Shown here: positions 12,601 to 22,358 of the stretch, in pieces | Layout of the letters: each line of letters begins with the position of its first letter | Position numbering within the stretch: position 1 is the first letter of the stretch | Assembly: GCA_000226015.1 (NCBI GenBank) | Contig: JH152962.1 | Span: forward strand, 9,707-62,347 | Length of the DNA stretch: 52,641 nucleotides | Source: Mnemiopsis leidyi | Lineage: Eukaryota; Ctenophora; Tentaculata; Lobata; Bolinopsidae | Direction: 5' to 3' | Program-made: the position numbers and the translations under genes | Notes under the pieces: model-generated | What the model was told of the DNA's origin: nothing | The model's input: the letters and a program-made list of their open reading frames with translations, nothing else | Databases searched by the model: none

Positions 12601-14758
12601 GGATATGCTTTGATCGTAATTGAAAACTTGAGGCTTTTTCCGCAATTAAGGCTAGTTCATTTTCAAGATTCTTGCACATGTGCTTGAGAGTTGAGATGGC
12701 CTGGTATGTAACATTCTGATACACTATATTAAAGACTGTATATGCTTCTTTTAGTAGTCAATGGTCATTAGCAAACGATTTGCAACATATTTCTTCGGAA
12801 TGCACTGGACAACATTATAAATCCAAACTTTAACATTGAGTAAAAGAATTTTGGGTTCCGTTTCAGATTCACTCTGTCCCTTACATTACAAAATCCCTAA
12901 AACCCAATATGTATAAATGCTCGTATATTGCATAAGATGTATATTGTATACTTGGCTGCGAAAATCACATGTGACAGTGTTACTGCGTAAAACTCAGGTG
13001 CCTTATATATCCAAGTCTGGTACTGATCCTGTCTAAATTCAGGTGTAAATTTGTCAAATCCTTCCCGAAAATTACAAAAAGAATCGTCTCTAATCCAATA
13101 AAGAAATTGGCTTTTTCACTTCCCCACAACTTACCTTTACATTTTGCCGTGCATGTAATGTCTGATTGTTTTGCAAAGTGAGACAGAAATAGCGACTTAA
13201 AATTCATTCACTGAGTTACTGAGTTGGAGTTTCGAAATGGCATCGAGTGTAGTTTGTCCACAGCAATCCAGACTTTTAAAGGCTAATGAAAAATGTTTAA
13301 TATTCCTTTAATTCTGATTCAGCATTTGAAAAAATGTTGTGGAAGTACATACCTAGAATGACCCCAGATATTTTTACACAAAGTCATATCCATGGCATGC
13401 GCGATTTTTCTTAAATCTGTGATGTGAAGAATTTTCGCCGTCTGGTTATAATTGCCCTGTGGAATTTCGGTATTGTGCTGTAGTCTGGTTAAGTTTATGA
13501 CAACTAGAAATAAAAATGTGCATTGAATAGACATGCAACTGTTCTCTACTAATTTGATGAGTTTGCTGATATCCAAATTTATATGTGCTCAAGTGTCCAA
13601 TATTAATACAAAAATAATAACCAGTAATCTCTACGAAAAACAATCAACAACAACCGATAATTTCCCTCCGATTCACGCCTGACCATTCCAGGACAGAATA
13701 AGAGAAGATATAGCCGATGCTGAGATCAAAGTCTACCCCAGTTCCCTGTTACCTGAAGATGAGGATGTGTTGCAAGCTAACGCTCCCATTAGGAAACATC
13801 TCCCACTAGCTGTTGTCGGTAAGATTTCATGAGATGTCGGTAAGATTTTTTGTCACTTTCGGGCGGGAAGTTATTCATGTGAGTTTGTGAATCAGTGTTT
13901 TGTTATTCTAAAATCTCCCCGATTTTGATGAAAAACACGAAGTCTGGCAAAATATGACGTAATGTTTGGCGTGGCTTCCAGAAAAGTAGTCAGATAGTCT
14001 TGTGAAATTCACACCTCAATATAACTGTTAATATGAGTCATGCTTTTCTACGGTAGATTTCTGAAAAGTGACATCATCTTAAGTTCTATCTGAGTTACTA
14101 CACCTATCTTCTAGCCGTATTTGATAGTAACATAGCCTCTATACCCTACAATTGCAGGTAGTGACCGAGCATTGACGATCAACAACAAGAGCATTTTGGG
14201 ACGACAAACGAAGTGGGGATTTGTCGAGGTGGAGAATCCTAACCATTGCGAGTTTTCTTTCCTCCGTGACATGCTCCTGAGGTGAGTCGGCTCGGGTTGA
14301 ATTTTCAGAATTAGTTCATTAGAAAGTTCGAAGTGACAGTTTATTCAACGATCGGAGTTTATGATAAAGATTGGCACTTAAAACCGGAGTTAAAATGGTA
14401 TTAATCGTCCTATTTCGGGAAATAACGGAATGCTACTTCTATTAAAGCCTATAACTGTGGTACTCTAATCCACAATTTGTAATTCTAGATGAAAGTTAAC
14501 ATCGTCAAAGTCTGGCGATTCTTTTCTAAACGAGAAACGTGCTAAAATTCAGGTTATCTTCAGGGCACTGGATCACGCTAACCGCTGGGCTAGCGCGACT
14601 TACTTAACAGGTGTTATAACAAGTGCTAACCATACTTACCATATCCCAGGACGCACATGCAGGATCTAAAGGACACCACCCATGAAGAGCATTACGAGAA
14701 TTACCGGCGACAGAAACTCTCGGAGGAGGTGGGAGAGAACAACGGTGCGGGCGCGTAA
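3679..14758 (+). CDS. EF-hand/septin fusion, SEPT3/SEPT9-type GTPase (11 exons)
   Basis: Exons: 3679-3849, 4477-4513, 6041-6196, 6928-7107, 9677-9805, 10219-10300, 10480-10638, 10897-10987, 13692-13818, 14158-14281, 14650-14758. All phases close, giving 454 aa. Residues 1-57 are acidic then Lys-rich. Residues 62-134 form an EF-hand pair: it opens LTESQITALENAF, close to calmodulin's first helix; loop 1 is D79-Q90 (Gly at position 6, Gln at 12) and loop 2 is V118-E129 (no acidic residue at 1, 3 or 5), so calcium binding is doubtful. The septin domain starts at GYVGFDTVLEQQRKK (polybasic, membrane-binding), then P-loop GESGLGKST (182-190), DTPGFGD (239-245), AKAD (321-324) and the KWGFVEVEN septin element. 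It ends soon after HYENYRRQKLSEE with no C-terminal coiled coil, as in the SEPT3/9/12 group. It should polymerise into membrane-associated filaments. The start at 3679 has an in-frame TAG just upstream. The exon-1 donor (AAG|GTGATT) is weak. Confidence 0.93.
4514..6040 (+). other. Septin intron 2
   Basis: A 1.5-kb intron between two short EF-hand exons. It ends with a pyrimidine-rich acceptor (CCTCCCACCCAG). No additional exon, RNA gene or mobile element was recognised in it. Confidence 0.7.
6183..6566 (+). repeat. Tandem array seeded by the exon-3 donor of the septin gene (7 units, about 55 bp)
   Basis: Seven imperfect units of 54-57 bp. Unit 1 overlaps the exon: its first 14 bases (GTCGGGGCTGCCA plus the donor G) are exon end and splice donor. 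Every unit repeats GCTGCCAG(T/A)ACGT, i.e. exon end plus a GTACGT-like donor (unit 2 has GAACGT), followed by a T-rich stretch and TATTTTCAG-like sequence that resembles an acceptor. Each unit therefore contains a cryptic 17-nt micro-exon, TTCTGTCGGGGCTGCCA in the consensus. Confidence 0.9.
8372..8530 (+). repeat. GTCTGTATG/GTCAGTCC minisatellite
   Basis: Imperfect direct repeats built from GTCTGTATGTATGTCAGTCC and GTCAGGGT blocks, about 30 bp per higher-order unit, open in three + frames because of the base composition. A related but more degenerate tract occurs at 23207-23300. Confidence 0.85.
8692..8723. promoter_or_regulatory. Paired TCACGTGA palindromes
   Basis: ATCACGTGAC at 8692-8701 and GTCACGTGAC at 8714-8723, centres 22 bp apart (about two helical turns). 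GTCACGTGAC matches the E-box bound by USF/MITF/TFE-type bHLH-ZIP proteins (the CLEAR consensus in vertebrates). Functional status is inferred only from the motif and the helical spacing. Confidence 0.4.
9789..10010 (+). repeat. Tandem array seeded by the exon-5 donor of the septin gene (about 9-10 units, 22 bp)
   Basis: Units follow TAACACTGTAACTCACGGTAAG. The first 17 bases of unit 1 are the 3' end of septin exon 5 (codons for Asn-Thr-Val-Thr-His plus one base) and the last five are the donor. Units 1, 3, 5 and 7 retain a GGTAAG donor; others have TTGTAA or ATGTAA. One unit (9855-9878) carries a 2-bp insertion. The last copy, before 10010, is degenerate. Confidence 0.9.
10988..13691 (+). other. 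Septin intron 8
   Basis: The longest septin intron (2.7 kb). It carries a GTCACGTGAC palindrome at 11593-11602. No convincing exon or structured RNA was seen. Open frames at 12.1-12.7 and 13.0-13.6 kb lack splice or codon support. Confidence 0.65.
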
Positions 14759-16439
14759 CGCAACCCTACCCTCCACTCGCCTGATTCATATATCTAGGAT
14801 AAATTTAACGCTGTTTCTTTTGTGTAAAATAAGATAATTTTCGTATGGACGCCGCAATGCGTGCGTGCCGTGTGTGTGTGTGTGTGTGTGTTATGTGCTG
14901 TTTAATAAGACTCGCTTGGGTATGGCCGCACACATTCAATACCAAACTCATAAACTGCTCTTGAACTTTTGATGTTTCTGTCATTCTTTTTTCATCTTAT
15001 AATACGCTCTTGATAATGATATATATTCTTTCTTTATGATAGCAATTTCAACCAATTCAACTGCCAGTGTTAATATCATAACATTGCAGTGTGCACATGT
15101 TTTGCTTAGGACATATAGGCAATTATTTAGGAATTAGCTATTTAACGTGATTTGTATGAATTTTCCTAGAGTCAAGTTGAAAGTGTTAAATTTTGGCGGT
15201 TAAAACTTGCGACATTAATATTTTATTACTTTACATTTTGTTGGTTAAATTTTGTTCTCAGGGAAACCCATAGAGTTAAGAGTGAGCAAAATGTCAACAA
15301 ATTACCCGACTTGGAAAGCCCTGAAAATTCTTGGTTGAGATGTAGCAAATTGAAATCTGATAGGTTTCATGATTACTATTTTTATCAATGTTAAAAGGGC
15401 GGCGAATTTACAAATAATGAGGTCTTTGTGACATCGTTTTTAGAAATATTAGACTACCAATATTGAAGAAAAAGGTTAAAATGTCAAACAGTCAGAGCAA
15501 TGAACATAGCAAAGATGTCAAACAAAATCCTTTTAACATTTTACGTTTTAAGAATGATATTTTTATGTTTAAACTATTATTTTGACACTATGATATTAAA
15601 GTTACGATTGTGTCGAGAATAAGTTGAAATATGAGACAAATAGATCTTAGGCTTTAGCCCATTTACTGGTTAAAGAATTTTTGGCTAAGTTATTGATCGT
15701 TATTAAGTCTTGTATGTGGTGTCAATTCTTATTTTCAATCCGCTTTATAGAAATGGAAAAATGTTTATAGTTTCATAGCAGCGATCAAAATGCATCAAAT
15801 CCAAAAAATGAACTAGCTTCTTTCACAGTTGATTGATCAGGCCTGAGGCTAGACATTAGCTTATTGACTCGCTGCGGACCGCCAAGGTCTGGCGGCGGCG
15901 ATCAATTCGAAAGCTATTGCTAGTTTAAGAGCTCGAGTTGTTGTTAAAACAATGAAAATTTCCGCGCACGGACCAACAATTTTGATCGGTTTCCGTTCGG
16001 CAGTTTGCGCTAGCCTCAACTGTGCACGTGAATCACAAATTAGGTCATGAGACATGACTAAGCATGGCTACGACAAATGTCAGCTGCCGATGTTACACAT
16101 GAATCAGTGGATAAAGTCTTACATAAGTTGTTGCAAAATTTTTACTATATTGAAGTTCATAAATAAGATTCAGTAGACAGTAAAATGTTAATACGGGGAT
16201 AAATTGATTGGTAATTGCACGTGCGTTTTGCCTTTTCCGATAAGGTTGCCGTTCACATGTAAGTACTAGTTTAACTAACCCAAAATTTAATTGCACTGAA
16301 ACACTTTCCACATTTCAGAATCATATAGTTTCTTGAGATTGGCTAATATTATTGCACATCATTTACCTACCCAGTGTCATGTTCACGAGAACACAGTTAT
16401 GCCCTTGAGTCTACTGAAAGTCTAAAATTATGCTAGAGT
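14759..16439. other. Convergent intergenic region after septin
   Basis: The 3' flanks of the septin (+) and the membrane-protein gene (-) meet here. A short (TG)n tract lies at 14866-14892. No gene was recognised and no clear AATAAA was found within 200 bp of the septin stop. Confidence 0.6.
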
Positions 16440-17305
16440 TCACTCTTTTACTTCATCGTCTGAAGCCTCTTCTTCACTTTCCTCGATTCTGTGTCGGTAT
16501 ATCACTACTGTATACACTATAATGAAGATCAGCAGTATGATGACCTGAATCACAGCCAGACTCTTGGTTGCATTTCCGTAGACTGATTGGCTGACAGCTC
16601 CGCTGAATAGACATCCCAGGGGTGTGTAGTTCAGCGAAATCTGGACAAGGAGGTAGATGGTACCGGCAGCCAAGGAGTGGACCATGCTCCGAGTATCGTG
16701 GTACTTGGAGAACGCTATCATACAGCAACCCATTGCGGTGATTATCCATCCTACTGATCCGTCGTTGTGGCAGTACTCTAGGGCAACTGATATTTATATT
16801 GATAGAGTAACAAGTCAAGGAACCTTAGAAGTGTGTCAGGAAACTGAAGAGCGAGTACAACAGGCCATCGATTTTATAAAATTGGAAGAATTTTGTGAGT
16901 AAGATTTAGTCATTTCAGCAGACAACATCACAGTAATGTAATGTAACTAACATTTTACTGTATTGGATAGAAGGTAATTTCACGTAGTTGCACTTGACAG
17001 TGATTTTTGGTAACTTCTCACAGATTGAGTACTCTGCCTCAGAGTACTAAGCAACAGAGACAAGAAATCTTACCTTTAAGATGAGATTCCTCTGCCCTGA
17101 TGAAAACTGTGGCTGCCATTAAAGCCACTATCATAATTTCTGAATCCGGTAGTGCTCCCGCTATACTGTTTATGATAAGCTTTGTGTATCCCGCACTTTT
17201 CTTTGACACTTTCTTGGATACTTTGCAGACGGACTCTGAAGCTTGTCGAGTCATTTTCTTAGCCTTCTCAATCTTTCCTCCATCCTCAATATCTGCGTCA
17301 CCCAT
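16440..17305 (-). CDS. Small multi-pass membrane protein of unknown family (2 exons)
   Basis: Exons 17305-17074 and 16786-16440; the phase-1 junction closes and gives 192 aa. Residues 1-40 are charged and Lys-rich (KVSKKVSKK). About four hydrophobic segments follow: IINSIAGALPDSEIMIVALM, GWIITAMGCCMIAFSKY, AAGTIYLLVQISLNY and SLAVIQVIILLIFIIVYTVV. The protein ends in an acidic cytosolic-type tail, EESEEEASDDEVKE. The layout recalls small tetraspan families such as MARVEL proteins, but I could not assign one. An ATG at 17305 is taken as start; the same frame is closed eight codons upstream (TAG). The acidic stretch just upstream in frame (EASESEEE) resembles the tail, so an extra 5' exon is possible. 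Donor CTTAAAG|GTAAG is good. Confidence 0.7.
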
Positions 17306-19149
17306 TTCTTCTTCTGACTCTGAGGCTTCCTAGACATCATTGGCGATTCAGAAAATTGATACTGATAAAAACTGATAGTATAAAAAGAAGCAAGCACTAG
17401 TAGTCTGAAGTTTCTGTTTTCAAGCTAAAGGAGCCACAAATTCGATACACACGTGATAGCTGATGTAACTGTTAAAACGGTTATATTTAGATGAATTAGC
17501 TTGGTAAAATTAACCCTGTAATACTTCAAATGTTTAGTTTAGTAATTCCTTCTTAAACACTGTTAACCACGGCCTTTACATTCTCACCACGCGTCATCGG
17601 ATTAACTGTACCAAATGTACTACTACTACAACTTGAATCTTTATGGGTTTTATGGGAAGTAAAGATATTACAAATGTCCTAAGTTCTTTTTACCAGAAGT
17701 AGGGGGATAAAAGTGTCTAAGAAAGTTAAGAGGCAGAAAAAAAGCCAATTAAGCTTAGAGAAAAGAAATGCAAAAAAACTTGATTAAATGAACTTATACA
17801 ATTACAACAATACAACGGGTCGTTAAAGAATTTAAAGCTAATTAGCTACGTAGAAGTATACACCTATTTTGAGAATGTTTAGATCACTTGCACAATTAAG
17901 TTACGCACAATTGGTGAAATGCAAGAAGCCGGTATGAACTATAGTGACAGTTCCTTTAAAGACCTGTCATTTCTAGTGTTTAAGATAAATTCTGTAGATT
18001 AGCAATTAAACCCCTGCTTTTCAAACCCAGGTACGAATCGATTTAGGGTGATGAGAGAACTTTTAGCCATAGCCTCTACGTAGCATCTGCTTTAGCCTTT
18101 TCTATATCTAAAAAATTCTTGTATTTCAAATTAATTTGTGTAATTCAATAACCTTAATAGGCTCGTTACAGACCACCACACACCTTTTCATTTCTGCTTT
18201 TTACCCCCTAAATGTCCGACAATATTTAAAGGTTAATCTGCGAAACATTCAAGTTGAAGAGATATCATGCACGCAAAATCTAAAATTTCGCAGGTGCGAG
18301 AAAACACTCGGTTGCAACTGCACAAACAAACTACTTTTAGTCAGCCTATTATTGTACGTTGCCCTGAGTATTCAGCCTATCTCTGCGATAATAGAGGCAC
18401 AAAAGAAAACGAAGGCCGGGTGCACTTATCCCAAATTCGCCTGACTGATCTATTGTCTGTGCTATGTGGACACAAACAACTTCCACCTGGACAGCCTCCT
18501 CCGGCTCCAGGGGAGGACACATTTTGTCCGTCAGTGCAGGACAATTGTGTAGATTTTGTATATGGGATACCATCAATTGAAATTAAAGCTGCTCTTCAAA
18601 TCGGGGAATATCGTGAGTCTCTTTTGTTTGAGGAAAATCCCACGTGGTTCGGCAACAGCACAGCTTTTAAGACACGTTAGTTCTGTCCTGTATTTTGATG
18701 ATCGGTGAATTATCTTCAATCTTGACCACAATAGAGCATAAAAGAGGATATAGCTCCTAAGCATGAATAGAAATAGAATAGATTTGTGTAACAAACCAAA
18801 CATGTTTTGAAAATTGATCTCCGAAGTGAGACAATAGTAACGAATATGTCAGTCAATAAATCAAATTCTTTAAAATCATGATGTTCATATTGCGAGTGGC
18901 CTCTGCCCATCTGTACCGGAAAGTTTAGGGAGTCCAACAAATGTGTTATTTCTTGTCAGTAGGGAAGCTCGCCGGACTCCCGACCCCATGCATTGCCATT
19001 GCAACTTGGGTCCTTTAAAGCACTTGTAATTCGTACTCTTGCATGCTAGGGCAGTCTTCTCCCTGTTCATGGAGAATTAGGTCAGCATTTTCGTGGAATT
19101 CTCTGGCTTGTCCTTATAAACGTTTATGACATCCACTTGAACTCCACTA
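17306..19149. other. Intergenic region with one doubtful open frame
   Basis: Mostly AT-rich non-coding sequence between two minus-strand genes. The only candidate is the + frame at 18267-18680, listed separately. Confidence 0.5.
18267..18680 (+). CDS. Doubtful 137-codon open frame
   Basis: An uninterrupted ATG-to-TAG frame, closed upstream by TGA at 18255. The peptide has a plausible composition (several Cys, a PPGQPPPAPGED stretch, no low-complexity bias), but I recognise no domain, signal peptide or membrane segment. Overlapping frames on both strands are also open for 75-100 codons, which weakens the case. It could be an exon of an unrecognised gene, a retrogene fragment, or chance. Confidence 0.22.
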   Translation: MHAKSKISQVRENTRLQLHKQTTFSQPIIVRCPEYSAYLCDNRGTKENEGRVHLSQIRLTDLLSVLCGHKQLPPGQPPPAPGEDTFCPSVQDNCVDFVYGIPSIEIKAALQIGEYRESLLFEENPTWFGNSTAFKTR

Positions 19150-20991
19150 TTAGTAATATTGAACTTGAAGTTCGATAAATCTGAAAGTGAGATTTTCCTT
19201 TGAACGATCCTTAGAGTTCTTAAATTTGTTCAATGTTGACTTACATGTAAGATAGTTTTGTTGAGTCAACATCCGCTTCTTTAGCAAGATCTCGGTCCCC
19301 CATCAACCTCTTGTAGACTTTAAGATCAGTACCTGACAAAGATTAAGATCTGTAAACCAACTGTTTATTTTTGATTTGACCAGCACATTGAAAAATGTTT
19401 GACCACTCAGCAAAGGCAAAAGAAGATATCTCGTTTATCAGAAATAAATCCGATATTCCTTTTCATTGAAAAATTATAATTTTTTCTTCAGCCTAGGCCC
19501 TAGGACCTAGATCAATTCTGCATATAAGGATCCTGGGATCATAGCTGCATATAGGGATCTGCAGAGGATATTTTGGACGTGTCTATTTCATATCCTGCAG
19601 ATGTTGTCAGTAAATATGGCATGACAAAACACATCTATAATTGTTCACCAGGAAATTTTTAGCCCCTTGATCTCAGAGAATCTACCCTACTCTGCGTTTT
19701 AATCTAACCAGAAACCAAGGATGCTTGTGTGTTGGTGTGAAATAGAAACAATGAACAAGTATAAAATATACTGGTCCAAAGTCACATTGTTCCTTCAAAC
19801 AATCAACTGTCCATAGGCACGGTATATGCCGATCTACTTTGTTCAATTTATTGTCAATTGTGTTGAATAAAAAGCTACGTCGCGTGAATGAAAAGAATAA
19901 GATTACAATGTTATTTAAAGTGGTAACAGGCAATCGAAGTACCTTTACTGCCTGCTAATGCATATATGTAGCTGTATCTATTGGCTTAGAATGACGACTC
20001 ACTAGAATATGGACAAAACATTGGTACCCCCATGTAGATTGGTAGAAGAAAATACTCACTAGGATGTATAGTATTGATCATGTTGCCGGTGATTTTAATG
20101 AGCTGTGACCGAGTAATATCGGGGTACAACATGGTATCGTCACACATGCTGTGTGGAGTGGTGGGGTGTGGACTGGGGATGCAGCAGACTGGAGTGTTGG
20201 CGGTCAGGCACGGCCTTGAGCCGTACGTGTAGTGATCATAACTCGGTGGTACTGAGTAGGTCATGGACTGTCTCACTCGACCTTGTAAACTGTAGGCAGC
20301 CCGACTGGCTGCGTTGTCGATCTTCTGGGAAGCTACTGTTGGTTATTTAATGATGTTTAATCAATTCACTTTTGTCATTTAATGGAAGACTAAATTGCAG
20401 TTCAATGATTTGATTATTGAATTATGCCACATAAATGCAGAAAATATTACAAAGCAGCGGTTTGATTAGGTTGACCAAAAGTTTACATGTGTATGTAATG
20501 GCAAAAGTATACTTGTATATGTAATGGCAAAATGCGTTTCCTACTAGTACTGGAAAAAAGAGCATTTTAGCTTACCGAAAGACTGGCAATAAGAGTTAAT
20601 GCCAGGATTTCTACGTAGATAGAGATGATAATGGTTGAGCAGAGAGAAGTTTACGTTGGGTGTATTGTTAGGCAGTCTGTATTTGAATCTGAGTTAGATC
20701 ATGGTAATTTGTAATAAATTCTAGTCCGGAAAAATGTAGAAAAGTTTTAATGGCGCCCTGTAATTCCATATCGCAAACCTCAATTTGTAAGCACTTACGG
20801 AAATCTATGCGCATCTTCGTGCTGTTACTTCAAGGATAAACAAAAGCAATCCAGTTGTTTTTGATGGTGGACAGATTAAAGTGTGGACAGATTTGACCTT
20901 AGTGGACCTACCTCTGCATTTGACTGCGCTGTTTGTCATAGCTCTCCCTCCTCTTTTGTAATGTCTCACGGTTTATGTCTTCTTTGGGCAT
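19150..20991 (-). CDS. Unrecognised protein of about 195 aa (4-5 exons)
   Basis: Exons 20991-20912, 20688-20576, 20335-20060 and 19332-19245 join with closed phases (2, 1, 1). The start, MPKEDINRETLQKRRESYDK, is charged and helical. Next comes a Tyr/His/Asn-rich segment (NHYHLYLRRNPGINSYCQSF), then a Tyr/Pro/Cys-rich region (SVPPSYDHYTYGSRP, CCIPSPHPTTPH) and a charged helix (KVYKRLMGDRDLAKEADVD). No signal peptide or membrane helix is present. Exon 4 ends at ACAT|GTAAGT; joining 19180 in phase 2 gives a short tail ending at 19150. If exon 4 is not spliced there, it stops at TAA (19241). The C-terminus is therefore uncertain. Small Tyr/Pro-rich proteins of this style are common among ciliary microtubule inner proteins, but that is only a guess. 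Confidence 0.6.
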
Positions 20992-22358
20992 GATCAACCA
21001 GCAAGTTTTATTGGAAACAGAAGTTGCAGTACCGCTTCCCGACTTCGTGTGGGTAAGCACACACACTCAGAATGTAACTAGATTTGCATTGATTAGCTCA
21101 TCTTGAGATTATTGATACTCTTTCACGTGCTGCGATGAACGTTTCCTAGGTAACTTATGAGCTATATATGTTGACTGTGACACTTATTGTAATCATCACA
21201 AATTGATGATACTATAAAAAAGTGGTGTCCAGTGTATTCTCAACGAATGAAGGGGGTCTAAGGAGTTCTTAGGAGACAAAGTCTCATTCTTCAATCTTGA
21301 ATAGTGGAGTTCGATGCGACCAGTTCGATGCGACCAGCATCATCAAAATTTCAGCTTCGCACATGTTTTGATTCTTCATGTGGGTTATCATCTTAATAAA
21401 ATTCTTAAATTTTGCAGTGTCACACAGAAGAACCCGTTGAGTCCCGTGATCCAAAATATTCGGCAAGCAGCTTGTTAAGTCCACGCAGATACTTGAAGAA
21501 ACGTACGTGTGCGTGAAAATCACTCCACTTTATTCATTACCGAGGATTTCCAAAAGGCGCCCTCCGTATACGTCCGACATGCATGATTCAGCTTAGACCA
21601 GGATATAGATAGCTCACGCAATGCTCGGGCCTCGGCTAAAATTTAAACGAGGAAATTGTTTCAAAATTTACAGTTAGAAAATTCTCAATGATATTAGTCA
21701 TTTCGAAATCAAGTAAATACGACACAACTCAACAAAATTGTACCATTTAACTTCAAAAACAGACCCATCCGACAATAATTCAAATATCAGCAATGTCTAA
21801 AACCTTGAGCTGTGAAATTAAAAAAATGCGACCCTCTAAATTACTACCACAGTTACACATCTCTTTGAAACGTGGAATATTACAGATATCTTTATTTTGC
21901 TCATAACAATTAACGCTACAGTTATGAATGACAGTTATCCATTAGCAGTTTTAATACAAAAACATCCCACTTTGTTGAACAAACAGTTAATAAACGGAAA
22001 TTAATTGTTTATAAAGATAGACAAACATTCTACTTGACATTAAAGAACATTCAAAAACTCTGAATAATTTGGAATCAAACTAAATCGTTGCAAAAACAAT
22101 ATCTATTGATGCAATGGTTGCCATAAATGCAAATGCGGAAGATAATGTTTTTTCAAGTTCAAACATAAAAATTGTACAAACTATTCCAAACCGCATCTCT
22201 TTCAATTGACACAAACAAGGAGTTTCAGGCTTGAGTCTTGGAACATTCCAGAGTTCAAACAATTCCGATGTCTGGGAGAAATCCGGCTCCAAAAGCCTCC
22301 GAATAGCTCGGCAAGTCTGACTTCTTCTAGATGATTCTGTTGATTTAGATAATTTCCT
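20992..22358. other. Intergenic region between two minus-strand genes
   Basis: No gene recognised. On the minus strand it should hold the 3' UTR of the LAMP gene: TTTATT at 21891-21896 reads AATAAA on that strand, about 460 nt past the LAMP stop. It also holds the promoter of the unknown gene at 20991. Confidence 0.5.
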
